Positions 1 to 6,162 of a stretch of DNA of 10,472 nucleotides are shown in pieces (the first letter of the stretch is position 1; each line of letters starts with the position of its first letter). The stretch spans positions 1 to 10,472 of the forward strand of contig JAKFWE010000211.1 in assembly GCA_021732895.1 (NCBI GenBank), in the 5' to 3' direction. The translations under genes were made by a program, and so were the position numbers. The DNA comes from Allobosea sp. (lineage in GTDB: Bacteria; Pseudomonadota; Alphaproteobacteria; Rhizobiales; Beijerinckiaceae). The notes beneath the pieces are model-generated. The model worked only from the letters and a program-made list of their open reading frames with translations, was not told the DNA's origin and ran no database searches.

Positions 1-504
1 GGCGGAGCCCTGTCCTATCTGCGCGACGGCCGCGCCACCGGCGCGATGGCCGCCACCGACATCCCCGCCCTGCTTCAAACGATCTGCGACGATTTCGCCG
101 ATCTCGGTCATGACGTCGTCTATCGGTGACCGGCCCATGCTTCGGCGTTCTGTGACGCGGACCAGATCACGCGGGCGCTGACCAACCTGATCGACAACGC
201 CGTCAAGTTCGGCGGCGGCGCGCTCGTCGAGCTCGACGTCGACGATCCGGCGCGGATCGCGGTGCGGGTTCTCGACGAAGGGCCCGGGATACCGGAGGAG
301 GAGCGCCGGAACGTCGTCGAACCATTCTACCGCGTCGATGTCGCGCGAACGCTGCGCGAGAGCGGAGGCTTCGGCCTCGGCCTGGCCATCGTCCAGGCCA
401 TCGCGCAGGCGCATCGCGGTGATTTGACGCTCCGCGAGCGCAGCGGCGGCGGTCTGGAAGCTCGCCTGTCGTGGCCGGTTCGCCAGGCCGCGCTCAGCGG
501 TTGA
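1..504 (+). pseudogene. Sensor histidine kinase, C-terminal part, interrupted by an in-frame TGA (5' end outside window)
   Basis: Reading from base 1 gives the end of the dimerisation helix region (GALSYLRDGRAT, then IPALLQTICDDFADLGHDVVYR), a TGA at 127-129, and then, in the same frame, an HATPase_c ATP-binding domain. That domain has an N box (ALTNLIDNAVKFG), a G1 box (DEGPGIP), an F box (FYRVD) and a G2 box (GFGLGLAIV). It would autophosphorylate a histidine and pass the phosphate to a response regulator, both outside the window. Because the frame is continuous on both sides, the simplest reading is a single substitution turning a Gly codon (GGA) into TGA within a usual YRGPAH-like stretch. 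The next in-frame usual start codon is GTG at 262, after the N box, so re-initiation would not give a working ATPase domain. Either the gene is inactivated or the base is a sequencing error. The family call is firm; the inactivation is only as good as base 127. Confidence 0.8.
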
Positions 505-1003
505 GCCACCAGATCGAGACGTTGAGCAGCGTCGCGAAGGAGACCCAGGCGACATAGGGCCAGAGCAGGTTGGCCGCGAGCCGGTCGAGCGGGCGGAAGG
601 TCGCGATCGTCGCGAGGATCAGCGCCAGGAAGGGCAAGATCACGACGATGCCGCCGAGCGGGCTCTGCAGGCCGAAAAAGACGCACGACCAGAGCACGTT
701 GAGCGCGAGCTGGGCGTGATAGGCGGCGAGCGCCGACCCCTTGCCAGGCGTCTCCGCCGGAAGGCGCAGGATGCGCCAGACGCTGATCGCCATCAGCGTG
801 AACAGCAGGGTCCAGGCCGGGCCGAACAGCCAGTTCGGCGGGTTGAACGGCGGCTTGGCCAGCGTCGGATACCAGGTCGGGATCTGCGGCAGCGTCACCG
901 CGTTGCCGATCAGCGAGGCCGCCACCACCGGGATGACGGCGATCAGGAGATCGACCCACCAGGGCCTCTGCGTGCTTTTCGATTGAGAGGTCGTGCTGCT
1001 CAT
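494..1003 (-). CDS. tspO: TspO/MBR family membrane protein (tryptophan-rich sensory protein)
   Basis: The product is 169 residues, the usual size for bacterial TspO (about 150-170), with five hydrophobic segments. After a short polar N-terminus (about 1-14) comes the first helix (about 15-36). The family signature follows at about residues 45-62, with TLAKPPFNPPNWLFGPAW, then tryptophan- and asparagine-rich later helices (LALNVLWSCVFFG, and WPYVAWVSFATLLNVSIWWL at the end). In the family, TspO binds porphyrins and related ligands in the membrane and in some alphaproteobacteria modulates tetrapyrrole or stress responses. The ligand here cannot be read from sequence. The ATG at 1001-1003 is chosen because the TspO homology starts just inside it. 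No strong Shine-Dalgarno is visible. The open frame continues far upstream on this strand, but that part is antisense to the PLP enzyme gene and is not real. The stop lies inside the histidine kinase gene (11-bp convergent overlap). Confidence 0.9.
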   Translation of the reverse strand: MSSTTSQSKSTQRPWWVDLLIAVIPVVAASLIGNAVTLPQIPTWYPTLAKPPFNPPNWLFGPAWTLLFTLMAISVWRILRLPAETPGKGSALAAYHAQLALNVLWSCVFFGLQSPLGGIVVILPFLALILATIATFRPLDRLAANLLWPYVAWVSFATLLNVSIWWLNR

Positions 1004-1114
1004 GCGCGCAAGATGGGGCGCGGGCGCGCAGCGGGCAAGGCCGGCGCACTTGCGCCCCGGCGCCTGCGCGGGCCAGATGGCGCTGTCCCGCCAGCATCGC
1101 ACACCGGATCGTCC
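1004..1114. other. Divergent intergenic region between tspO and the PLP enzyme gene
   Basis: This 111-bp, very GC-rich gap must hold the promoters for both flanking divergent genes. I cannot pick out convincing -35/-10 boxes for either. It contains a short inverted repeat, GGCGCA-ct-TGCGCC at 1043-1056, which may be an operator or chance in such GC-rich DNA. Just before the PLP enzyme start there is only a weak GGA (1106-1108) in the ribosome-binding position. Confidence 0.4.
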
Positions 1115-2281
1115 ATGCCCCAGCGCCCGCTCCATCCCCGCTCGCTCGCCGCGCAGGCGATGGGCAAGATCGATCCGCAGACGCGCGCGGTGGTCACGCC
1201 GATCCATGTCTCGACCACCTATATCCGCGACGAGGATAACGCCTATTCCTCGGGCTTCGTCTATGGCCGGCCCGACAACGAGACGGTGCGCGAGGCGGAA
1301 GCCGTTCTCGCCATGCTGGAGGAGGCAGCCGGCGGGGCGCTGCTCTTCGGCTCGGGCATGGCGGCGGCCACCGCCGTCTTCCAGGCGCTCGCGCCGGGCG
1401 ACCATGTCGTGGCCTCCAAGGTGATGTACTGGGCGCTGCGCGCCTGGCTGCTGACGGAGGCGACGCGCTGGGGCCTCGTCGTCGATTTCGTCGAGACCGA
1501 CGACCTCGCGGCGCTGAAGGCCGCCGTGAAGCCCGGCGCGACGAAGCTGGTCTGGGTGGAGACGCCGTCGAACCCGCTCTGGACGATCACCGACATCGCC
1601 GCCGCAGCCGAGATCGCGCATGCGGCCGGGGCCAGTTTGGCGGTCGATTCGACCTGCGCCTCGCCGGTGCATACGCGGCCGCTGCGGCTTGGCGCCGACA
1701 TTGTCATGCATGCCGCGACGAAGGTGCTCAACGGCCATTCCGACGTGGTCGCCGGCGCGCTCTGCGCGCGGCAAGACGACGCGCTCTGGGGCCGCATCAA
1801 GACCGTGCGCAAGATGCAGGGCGGTATTCTCGGCCCGTTCGAGGCCTATCTCCTGATGCGCGGCATGCGCACGCTGCATGTCCGGCAGGAGCGCCAGAGC
1901 GCCTCGGCGCTGGCGCTGGCGCACAGGCTCTCGGCCCATCCGCTGGTGGCGCGCGTGCTCTATCCCGGACTGCCGCAGCATCCCGGCCACGACATCGCGG
2001 CGCGGCAGATGCAGGGCGGCTTCGGCTACATGCTCTCGGTGCAGGTCACGGGTGGCGAGGCGGCGGCCGTCGCCACGGCGGCGCATGTCGCGCTTTACAA
2101 AAGAGCCACCTCGCTCGGCGGCGTCGAGAGCCTGATCGAGCATCGCGCCTCGATCGAGGGCGAGGGCTCGCCCTGCCCGACCGACCTGCTGCGCCTCTCG
2201 ACCGGGATCGAGGACATCGACGATCTCCACGACGATCTCGACCAGGCGTTGCGGGCCGGCCATGCCCACGCTCCGGCCTGA
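1115..2281 (+). CDS. Cys/Met metabolism PLP-dependent enzyme (cystathionine gamma-synthase / beta-lyase family)
   Basis: The product is 388 residues, typical of the fold-type I Cys/Met-metabolism family (about 380-400). Visible landmarks are the YGRPDNETV segment (about 50-58), matching the Y-x-R element that contacts the PLP phosphate of the partner subunit; SGMAA (80-84); VETPSNP (148-154); the D-S-T of AVDSTCASP (about 176-184) where the Asp contacts the PLP pyridine nitrogen; and the PLP-binding lysine in ATKVLNGHSD (Lys203). Members make or split cystathionine or sulfhydrylate activated homoserine in transsulfuration and methionine synthesis. Sequence alone does not settle which reaction this one catalyses, so no symbol is given. 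The Y-G-R form resembles MetC more than the Y-x-R-x-x-NPT form of many gamma-synthases. The ATG at 1115 starts the conserved region; the open frame upstream is antisense to tspO. Confidence 0.9.
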   Translation: MPQRPLHPRSLAAQAMGKIDPQTRAVVTPIHVSTTYIRDEDNAYSSGFVYGRPDNETVREAEAVLAMLEEAAGGALLFGSGMAAATAVFQALAPGDHVVASKVMYWALRAWLLTEATRWGLVVDFVETDDLAALKAAVKPGATKLVWVETPSNPLWTITDIAAAAEIAHAAGASLAVDSTCASPVHTRPLRLGADIVMHAATKVLNGHSDVVAGALCARQDDALWGRIKTVRKMQGGILGPFEAYLLMRGMRTLHVRQERQSASALALAHRLSAHPLVARVLYPGLPQHPGHDIAARQMQGGFGYMLSVQVTGGEAAAVATAAHVALYKRATSLGGVESLIEHRASIEGEGSPCPTDLLRLSTGIEDIDDLHDDLDQALRAGHAHAPA

Positions 2282-2321
2282 GGCCGTCGCGCCCGCCGGA
2301 TTTTTTTGGTAGAGCGGCGCC

Positions 2322-3332
2322 ATGGATACGATCGCCAAACCGGTCTCGCTGCGCGAGCATGTCGTTCCCGTCGAGGCCGGCAGCCATGTCGTCGCCGTCC
2401 ATTGGCTCGGAGCGACGCTTTTGCTGGCGCTGGCCGACGGCGCGGTCCTGCGCTGGCGCGACGGCGCGGACGAGCGGATCGAGGCGCATGGCGGGGGCAT
2501 TCTGAGCGCGCGCGGCGACGCGTCCCGGCTGATCAGCGGCGGCGATGACGGCCGCGTCGTCGCGACCGGGGCCGACGGCCCGCCGACGGAACTGGCCCGC
2601 GACCCGAAGCGCCGCTGGATCGACGCGCTGTCCCTGTCGACTTCCGGTGGGCTGGCCTGGAACGCCGGCCGCAGCGTCCATGCCCGCGACGACAAGGGGC
2701 GCGTCAGATCGCTCGACGTCGCCTCGACGCCGCAGGGGCTGGTCTTCGCGCCGAAAGGCTACCGCTTGGCGATCGCGCAGAACAACGGCGTCTCGCTGTG
2801 GTATCCCAACACCGACGCGAAGCCCGAATTCCTCGAATGGAAAGGCTCGCATCTCGACGTGGCGTGGTCTCCGGACGGGCGCTTCGTCGTCTCCTCGATG
2901 CAGGAGAACGCGCTGCATGGCTGGCGGCTCGGCGACAAGCCGACGCATATGCGCATGACCGGCTACCCGGCCAAGCCGCGCTCGCTGTCCTGGTCGCATG
3001 ACGGGCTCTGGCTCGCCTCCAGCGGGGCGGACGCCGCGATCATCTGGCCGTTCCAGGGCGAAGGACCGACCGGCAAGGCCCCGCGCGAATGCGGGGCGCG
3101 CCACGCCAGGGTTTCGTGCGTCGCCTTCCATCCCCGTGCGCTGGTGCTCGCCGTGGGCTACGATGACGGCTGCATCCTGATGATCCGGCTCACCGACGCG
3201 TCGGAGCTGCTGGTGCGGCCGGCCCTGCGCGACAGCGGCGTCACCGCCTTCGCCTGGGACAAGCCGGGCAAGCGCCTCGCCTTCGGGGCCGCCGACGGCG
3301 CCGCCGGCGTGCTGACGCTGCCGGCGGCCTGA
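2322..3332 (+). CDS. WD40-repeat beta-propeller protein
   Basis: The product is 336 residues with no signal peptide, so probably cytoplasmic. I count about eight degenerate WD40-like blades, seen as recurring strand motifs: VVAVHWLGATLLLALADG (about 23-40), ILSARGDASRLISGGDDG (60-77), IDALSLSTSGGLAW (100-113), PQGLVFAPKGYRLAIAQNNG (137-156), DVAWSPDGRFVVSS (179-192), SLSWSHDGLWLASSGADA (221-238), VSCVAFHPRALVLAVGYDDG (264-283) and VTAFAWDKPGKRLAFGAADG (307-326). Such propellers are usually scaffolds; no catalytic residues are evident. The gene is followed 10 bp later by the C-x4-C protein gene and probably shares its mRNA. From memory, WD40 genes of this sort in alphaproteobacteria often lie near CobW-type GTPase genes. 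No CobW gene is in this window, so that link is only a suggestion. The ATG at 2322 has only a weak purine-rich stretch (AGAG) before it. Confidence 0.85.
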   Translation: MDTIAKPVSLREHVVPVEAGSHVVAVHWLGATLLLALADGAVLRWRDGADERIEAHGGGILSARGDASRLISGGDDGRVVATGADGPPTELARDPKRRWIDALSLSTSGGLAWNAGRSVHARDDKGRVRSLDVASTPQGLVFAPKGYRLAIAQNNGVSLWYPNTDAKPEFLEWKGSHLDVAWSPDGRFVVSSMQENALHGWRLGDKPTHMRMTGYPAKPRSLSWSHDGLWLASSGADAAIIWPFQGEGPTGKAPRECGARHARVSCVAFHPRALVLAVGYDDGCILMIRLTDASELLVRPALRDSGVTAFAWDKPGKRLAFGAADGAAGVLTLPAA

Positions 3333-3342
3333 GCCGGCCGCC

Positions 3343-3612
3343 ATGCGCCTGCATCCGTTCGGCAGGGGAACGAAGGGCGATCCCGACGCCGTTCTGCGGA
3401 TCAAGGCGCAGATTCGGGAGAGCCTGGGGCTGGACGAGGGCGTCGTGATCGCGGTCAACGAGATCCTGTGCGCCGACCCGTCCTGTCCCGGAACCGAGAC
3501 GGTGATCCTGGTGATGAACCCGGGCCAGAAGACGAAGGCCTACAAGGTTCCGGCCGCCATGGCCGAGGTGACCCCGGATGCGCTTTCGGCCGCGCTGACG
3601 GGCGGGGGCTGA
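3343..3612 (+). CDS. Small conserved-looking protein with a C-x4-C pair, function unknown
   Basis: The product is 89 residues. An N-terminal basic stretch leads to a helix (about 14-29, DAVLRIKAQIRESLGL), then a strand-turn-strand core: VVIAVNEILCADPSCPGTET (about 34-53), VILVM (54-58), a turn, and TKAYKVP (64-70), ending in a helix (TPDALSAAL). Cys43 and Cys48 with the adjacent Asp-Pro and Pro-Gly make the most distinctive motif and could hold a metal or form a disulfide. I do not recognise a named family with certainty. It resembles small proteins with a C-x-x-P-x-C-P-x-x-ET-V-I core that I recall being loosely and perhaps wrongly annotated. The start lies 10 bp after the beta-propeller stop, suggesting co-transcription. 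Reading frame and composition fit a real gene. Confidence 0.7.
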   Translation: MRLHPFGRGTKGDPDAVLRIKAQIRESLGLDEGVVIAVNEILCADPSCPGTETVILVMNPGQKTKAYKVPAAMAEVTPDALSAALTGGG

Positions 3613-3615
3613 GGC

Positions 3616-3852
3616 TCAGCCGGCGACGACATCCCGCGCCGCGAGGCGCGCCCTCGTGGCGCAGAGTTCGGAATTGCGCAGGGTGACGGGGCGTGAAACC
3701 CGGAAGCGGATCGCGCCGCTCGCCTGCGTCGCGGCGGCCAGCCTGACGGAGGCGAGCGCGACATCCGGTTGCTGGACCGCGCGAAGCCTGGCGAAGACAG
3801 CGCCATCGGCGATCAGCAGGGTCAGGACGATGAGCAGGGTCTTGCGGAACAT
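3616..3852 (-). CDS. Small putative exported protein, function unknown
   Basis: The product is 78 residues. It begins with MFRK followed by a hydrophobic run (about residues 5-21, TLLIVLTLLIADGAVFA), which fits a Sec signal peptide with a possible cleavage after about residue 21, or else a membrane anchor. The remainder, about 55 residues, is basic, alanine- and arginine-rich, with a single Cys (about residue 64). No domain is recognised. The ATG at 3850-3852 has a GGAG about ten bases upstream on the minus strand. It converges on the C-x4-C protein gene with 3 bp between the stops and is divergent from the ycaQ-like gene. The main doubt is that, in GC-rich DNA, a 78-codon frame can occur by chance. 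The signal-like N-terminus and the snug fit between neighbours argue that it is real. Confidence 0.5.
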   Translation of the reverse strand: MFRKTLLIVLTLLIADGAVFARLRAVQQPDVALASVRLAAATQASGAIRFRVSRPVTLRNSELCATRARLAARDVVAG

Positions 3853-3916
3853 GGCCGGCGCGCTCCATCCACGGGCCGATCCCGTCGATGGAAAAGCCTA
3901 GGCGGGGGGCTGCCCG

Positions 3917-3942
3917 GCCGCTGTTCCCTGTGGAACAGCGGC
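3917..3942. promoter_or_regulatory. Perfect 11-bp inverted repeat, candidate operator
   Basis: The arms GCCGCTGTTCC (3917-3927) and GGAACAGCGGC (3932-3942) are exactly complementary around the 4-base spacer CTGT. The site sits 65 bp from the start of the small exported protein gene and 78 bp before the start of the ycaQ-like gene, a usual distance for a regulator-binding site in a divergent promoter region. No T-run follows on either strand, so it does not look like a terminator. The binding protein is unknown. Confidence 0.5.
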
Positions 3943-4000
3943 GCTCTGGTGACAGCACATGTCGGCAGCGGCGCTATGCTGGCGCGCCATCCACCATCGG

Positions 4001-4013
4001 AGGGGGACGAGGT
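4001..4013 (+). promoter_or_regulatory. Ribosome-binding region that sets the ycaQ-like gene start
   Basis: The purine-rich stretch AGGGGGACGAGGT ends seven bases before the ATG at 4021. Its GAGGT (4009-4013) is well placed for that start. The alternative in-frame ATG at 3976 lies upstream of this element and lacks such a site, and the family homology begins after 4021. Confidence 0.7.
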
Positions 4014-4020
4014 CCTTTTC

Positions 4021-5211
4021 ATGGCGCTCAGCGCTCGCAATCCGGCCACCCTGTCGCAGCCGCAGGCCCGCGCCATCTGGCTGCGGGCCCAGCGCCTCGA
4101 CCAGTCGGAGCCTTTCGGCGCCGGGGCGCAGGCGGTCGCGGCGGCGGTGGCGCATCTCGGCTATGTCCAGATCGACACGATCAACGTGATCGAGCGCTGC
4201 CACCACCACATTCTCCACAGCCGTATTCCGGGCTACCGCCGCGCCGATCTGGCGGCGGCTCAGTCCCTCGAGAAAAGCGTGTTCGAGTACTGGACGCATG
4301 CGCTGTCCTATGTCGCCAGCGCGGACCTGCGCTACTTTCTGCCGGCGATGAAGGCGCACCGCGAGGAACCCAGGCGCTGGTCGGCCGTCGGCGGGCGCGA
4401 GGAGACGCGCAAGCTCTTGCGCCGCATCCGCAAGGACGGCGCGCTGACGATCCGCGACATCGACACCGACGTGCTCGTCGAGAAGGCGCATCTCTGGGCC
4501 AGCAAGAAGCCGTCCAAGGGGCTGCTGGAGCGCGCCTTCTACGATGGCGAGCTGGTCATCGCGGCCCGCGCCGGGATGCTCAAGACCTATGAGCTGATGG
4601 ACCGGCATTTCGCTTTCGAGAAGCGGCCGACGCCGGCGAGCGAGCGGCAGGTGACGGCCTATGTGCTCGACCGGGCCTTGCGCGCGCAGGGCGTCGTCAG
4701 CCTCGATTCGATCTGCCATCTCGATGCGCCACGCAAGAAGGCCGTGGCCGAGCTGATCGCGGCGCGGGTCAAGCGCCGGGAGCTTGTCCCGGTCGGGATC
4801 GAGGGTGCGGAGAAGACGCCGCACTGGATGAGGCGCGATCTGCTCGACGGTCCCGCGACGGAGCCCGATTCTGGCCTCGTCCATATTCTCTCGCCCTTCG
4901 ACCCGTTGATCATCCAGCGCAGGCGGACAAAGCTGATCTTCGACTATGGTCACGTCTTCGAGGCCTATCTCCCAAAGGAGAAGCGCGTCTTCGGCTATTT
5001 CGCGCTGCCGGTGCTGGTCGGGGACAGGATCGCGGCGGTGCTCGATCTCAAGACCGACCGGGCTGCGGGCAGGCTCCTGATCCAGCAATGGAGCTGGATC
5101 GCGGGCTGCGAGTCGCCCGAGACGAAGGCGCTGATCGAGGCGGAGTTGCAGAGGTTCGAGCGGTTTCAGCTTGGGCAGGGCGAGCATTCCGCGCTCGCGG
5201 GGACGGATTGA
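4021..5211 (+). CDS. YcaQ/AlkX-type (AlkZ-like) winged-helix DNA glycosylase
   Basis: The product is 396 residues, close to E. coli YcaQ (about 410). The N-terminal part has LSQPQARAIWLRAQRL, as is usual for the family. It is followed by the signature HLGYVQIDTINVIERCHHHI (about 45-64), in which Gln50-Ile51-Asp52 is the Q-x-D catalytic motif known for the YcaQ/AlkX branch, as distinct from Q-x-Q in Streptomyces AlkZ. FEYWTHALSYV (88-98) and the long winged-helix region follow, including DRALRAQGVVSLDSI and HILSPFDPLIIQRRRT, then the C-terminal beta part ending LIEAELQRFERF. Characterised members remove alkylated bases, including interstrand crosslinks, to start base excision repair. That activity is inferred here from family membership and the motif. 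The gene converges on mutT with 2 bp between stops. A perfect inverted repeat lies upstream and may regulate it. Confidence 0.9.
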   Translation: MALSARNPATLSQPQARAIWLRAQRLDQSEPFGAGAQAVAAAVAHLGYVQIDTINVIERCHHHILHSRIPGYRRADLAAAQSLEKSVFEYWTHALSYVASADLRYFLPAMKAHREEPRRWSAVGGREETRKLLRRIRKDGALTIRDIDTDVLVEKAHLWASKKPSKGLLERAFYDGELVIAARAGMLKTYELMDRHFAFEKRPTPASERQVTAYVLDRALRAQGVVSLDSICHLDAPRKKAVAELIAARVKRRELVPVGIEGAEKTPHWMRRDLLDGPATEPDSGLVHILSPFDPLIIQRRRTKLIFDYGHVFEAYLPKEKRVFGYFALPVLVGDRIAAVLDLKTDRAAGRLLIQQWSWIAGCESPETKALIEAELQRFERFQLGQGEHSALAGTD

Positions 5212-5213
5212 GC

Positions 5214-5618
5214 CTACACTCCGAGCAAATCCACCAGATGCGGGATCAGCGGCTCGTCGGCGGGCGGCATCGCCAGCTCCCTGAGCCTGCCGGGGCGGAC
5301 CCATTTCAGCGGCTGGCCCTCGCGCGGCGAGACCAGCCCCTCCCAGCGCCGGCAGATGTAGAGCGGCATCAGCAGATGAAAATCCGGATAGGCGTGGCTG
5401 GCGAAGGTCAGCGGCGCGAGGCAGTCCTCCCTCACCGCGATCCCGAGTTCCTCGGCGAGTTCGCGGATCAGGGCAGGTTCCGGCCGTTCGCCGGGCTCGA
5501 GCTTGCCGCCGGGGAATTCCCACAGGCCGGCCAGCGGCTTGCCCTCCGGCCGCTGCGCGACGAGGACGCGCCGATCCGCGTCGATCAGGGCGCAGGCGAC
5601 GACGAGCAGGAGTTTCAA
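5214..5618 (-). CDS. mutT: MutT-type Nudix hydrolase, 8-oxo-dGTP diphosphatase
   Basis: The product is 134 residues, like MutT of other alphaproteobacteria. After VACALIDADRRVLVAQRPEG (about 8-26) comes LWEFPGGKLEPGE (about 32-44), which begins the Nudix box G-x5-E-x7-REUxEExGU. Gly38, Glu44, Arg52-Glu53, Glu56-Glu57 and Gly59-Ile60 are all in register, so the metal-binding site is intact. MutT hydrolyses oxidised dGTP in the nucleotide pool and prevents A:T to C:G transversions. The start is TTG (5616-5618): no ATG fits the frame, and MKLLLVVACALI matches the family's usual N-terminus. The Shine-Dalgarno is poor, which with TTG suggests weak or coupled translation. It lies 25 bp after the lipoprotein stop and is probably last in the minus-strand group. 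Confidence 0.92.
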   Translation of the reverse strand: MKLLLVVACALIDADRRVLVAQRPEGKPLAGLWEFPGGKLEPGERPEPALIRELAEELGIAVREDCLAPLTFASHAYPDFHLLMPLYICRRWEGLVSPREGQPLKWVRPGRLRELAMPPADEPLIPHLVDLLGV

Positions 5619-5643
5619 GGCGGCGCTCGCTCCGGGCTTCGGC

Positions 5644-6162
5644 TCAGTTGCCGGACAGGATCACGTCGACCGGCCGGGTCTCCCGCCCGGTCAGCGTCAC
5701 GACGTCGTAGACCGAGCCGCCCTGCAGGCTGGAGGGGTCGTCGCCCCAGACGACCTGCGCGGTCAGGTAATAGGTTCCCGGGGCGACTCCCTCGAAGGCG
5801 AAGCGGCCATTGGCCTCGCTCTTCACGGTGCGGGTGTGCTCGGTATAGGCCGGATCGACGGCATCCTGCGCCGGATAGCGCGCGACCGGCAGGAACTTGC
5901 GGCCGGCATAGAGCTGGGTGAAGCGCTCCCTGGCGTAGGCGGTCGCCGGAATGAGCCGGATCACCTCGCCGGCAGCGTTGACCACCGCGCCGTTGGCGCG
6001 GGTCCGGAAGGCGTGCCCGGTGACGATCCCGGTGCCGCTGCGCTTGATGAAGGCCGCCTCAGAGGCGGAGAAACTGACGGTCGCGGCCGGTCGCTGCGTC
6101 TGGCAGCCGGGCAGGGCGAGCCCTGCGAGCATGATCCCGACCAGCATGCGTCCCGCCCGCAT
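5644..6162 (-). CDS. Lipoprotein with a C-terminal carboxypeptidase-regulatory (transthyretin-like) domain
   Basis: The product is about 172 residues. It opens with a lipoprotein signal, MRAGRMLVGIMLAGLALPGC, whose Cys (residue 20 from the ATG) would be lipidated and anchor it in the outer or inner membrane. The mature part has GIVTGHAFRTRANGAVVNAA, then VIRLIPATAYARERFTQLY, and near the end SEANGRFAFEGVAPGTYYLT, which is the usual strand pattern of carboxypeptidase-regulatory/transthyretin-like folds. No active site is visible, and its partner is unknown. The start is ambiguous: GTG at 6163-6165 is immediately followed by ATG at 6160-6162. GTG overlaps the transporter stop by four bases (GTGA) and ATG by one. 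Either way translation is probably coupled to the transporter gene. A GAGG lies 8 bases before the GTG. Confidence 0.82.
   Translation of the reverse strand: MRAGRMLVGIMLAGLALPGCQTQRPAATVSFSASEAAFIKRSGTGIVTGHAFRTRANGAVVNAAGEVIRLIPATAYARERFTQLYAGRKFLPVARYPAQDAVDPAYTEHTRTVKSEANGRFAFEGVAPGTYYLTAQVVWGDDPSSLQGGSVYDVVTLTGRETRPVDVILSGN

Larger units (their letters stand above)
3853..4020. other. Divergent intergenic region upstream of the ycaQ-like gene
   Basis: The 168-bp gap lies between the small exported protein gene and the glycosylase gene and must contain both promoters. The notable content is the perfect inverted repeat at 3917-3942 (entered separately) and the ribosome-binding region at 4001-4013. 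I could not identify -35/-10 elements with confidence. Confidence 0.5.

Noticed and set aside
2274..2307. Possible terminator after the PLP enzyme gene: CGGCC-tga-GGCCG plus seven T at 2301-2307
   Set aside because: The stem is only 5 bp, includes the stop codon as its loop, and the T-run starts 14 bases after it, too far for an intrinsic terminator.
1004..2695. A very long minus-strand open frame that continues upstream from tspO to 2695
   Set aside because: It lies antisense to the PLP enzyme and propeller genes, both with clear family motifs. Its product is Arg/Ala/Gly-rich and without domain signature, and only the tspO part is convincing. High GC content keeps antisense frames open.
2046..3458. 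Minus-strand open frame of 470 codons across the propeller gene
   Set aside because: Shadow of the + strand WD40-like gene; no motif and biased composition.
3607..3621. Inverted repeat GGCTGA-ggc-TCAGCC between the convergent stops as a bidirectional terminator
   Set aside because: The core of the symmetry comes from the two facing stop codons; the stem is 6 bp with no T-run on either side.
3917..3942. The palindrome as a LexA (SOS) box
   Set aside because: Alphaproteobacterial LexA sites are direct repeats (GTTC-N7-GTTC); this is an inverted repeat with GTTC-N6-GAAC spacing.
3898..5523. Minus-strand open frame of over 500 codons
   Set aside because: Antisense to the ycaQ-like gene and to part of mutT in another frame; low-complexity Arg-rich product. 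The glycosylase on the + strand has an intact catalytic motif.
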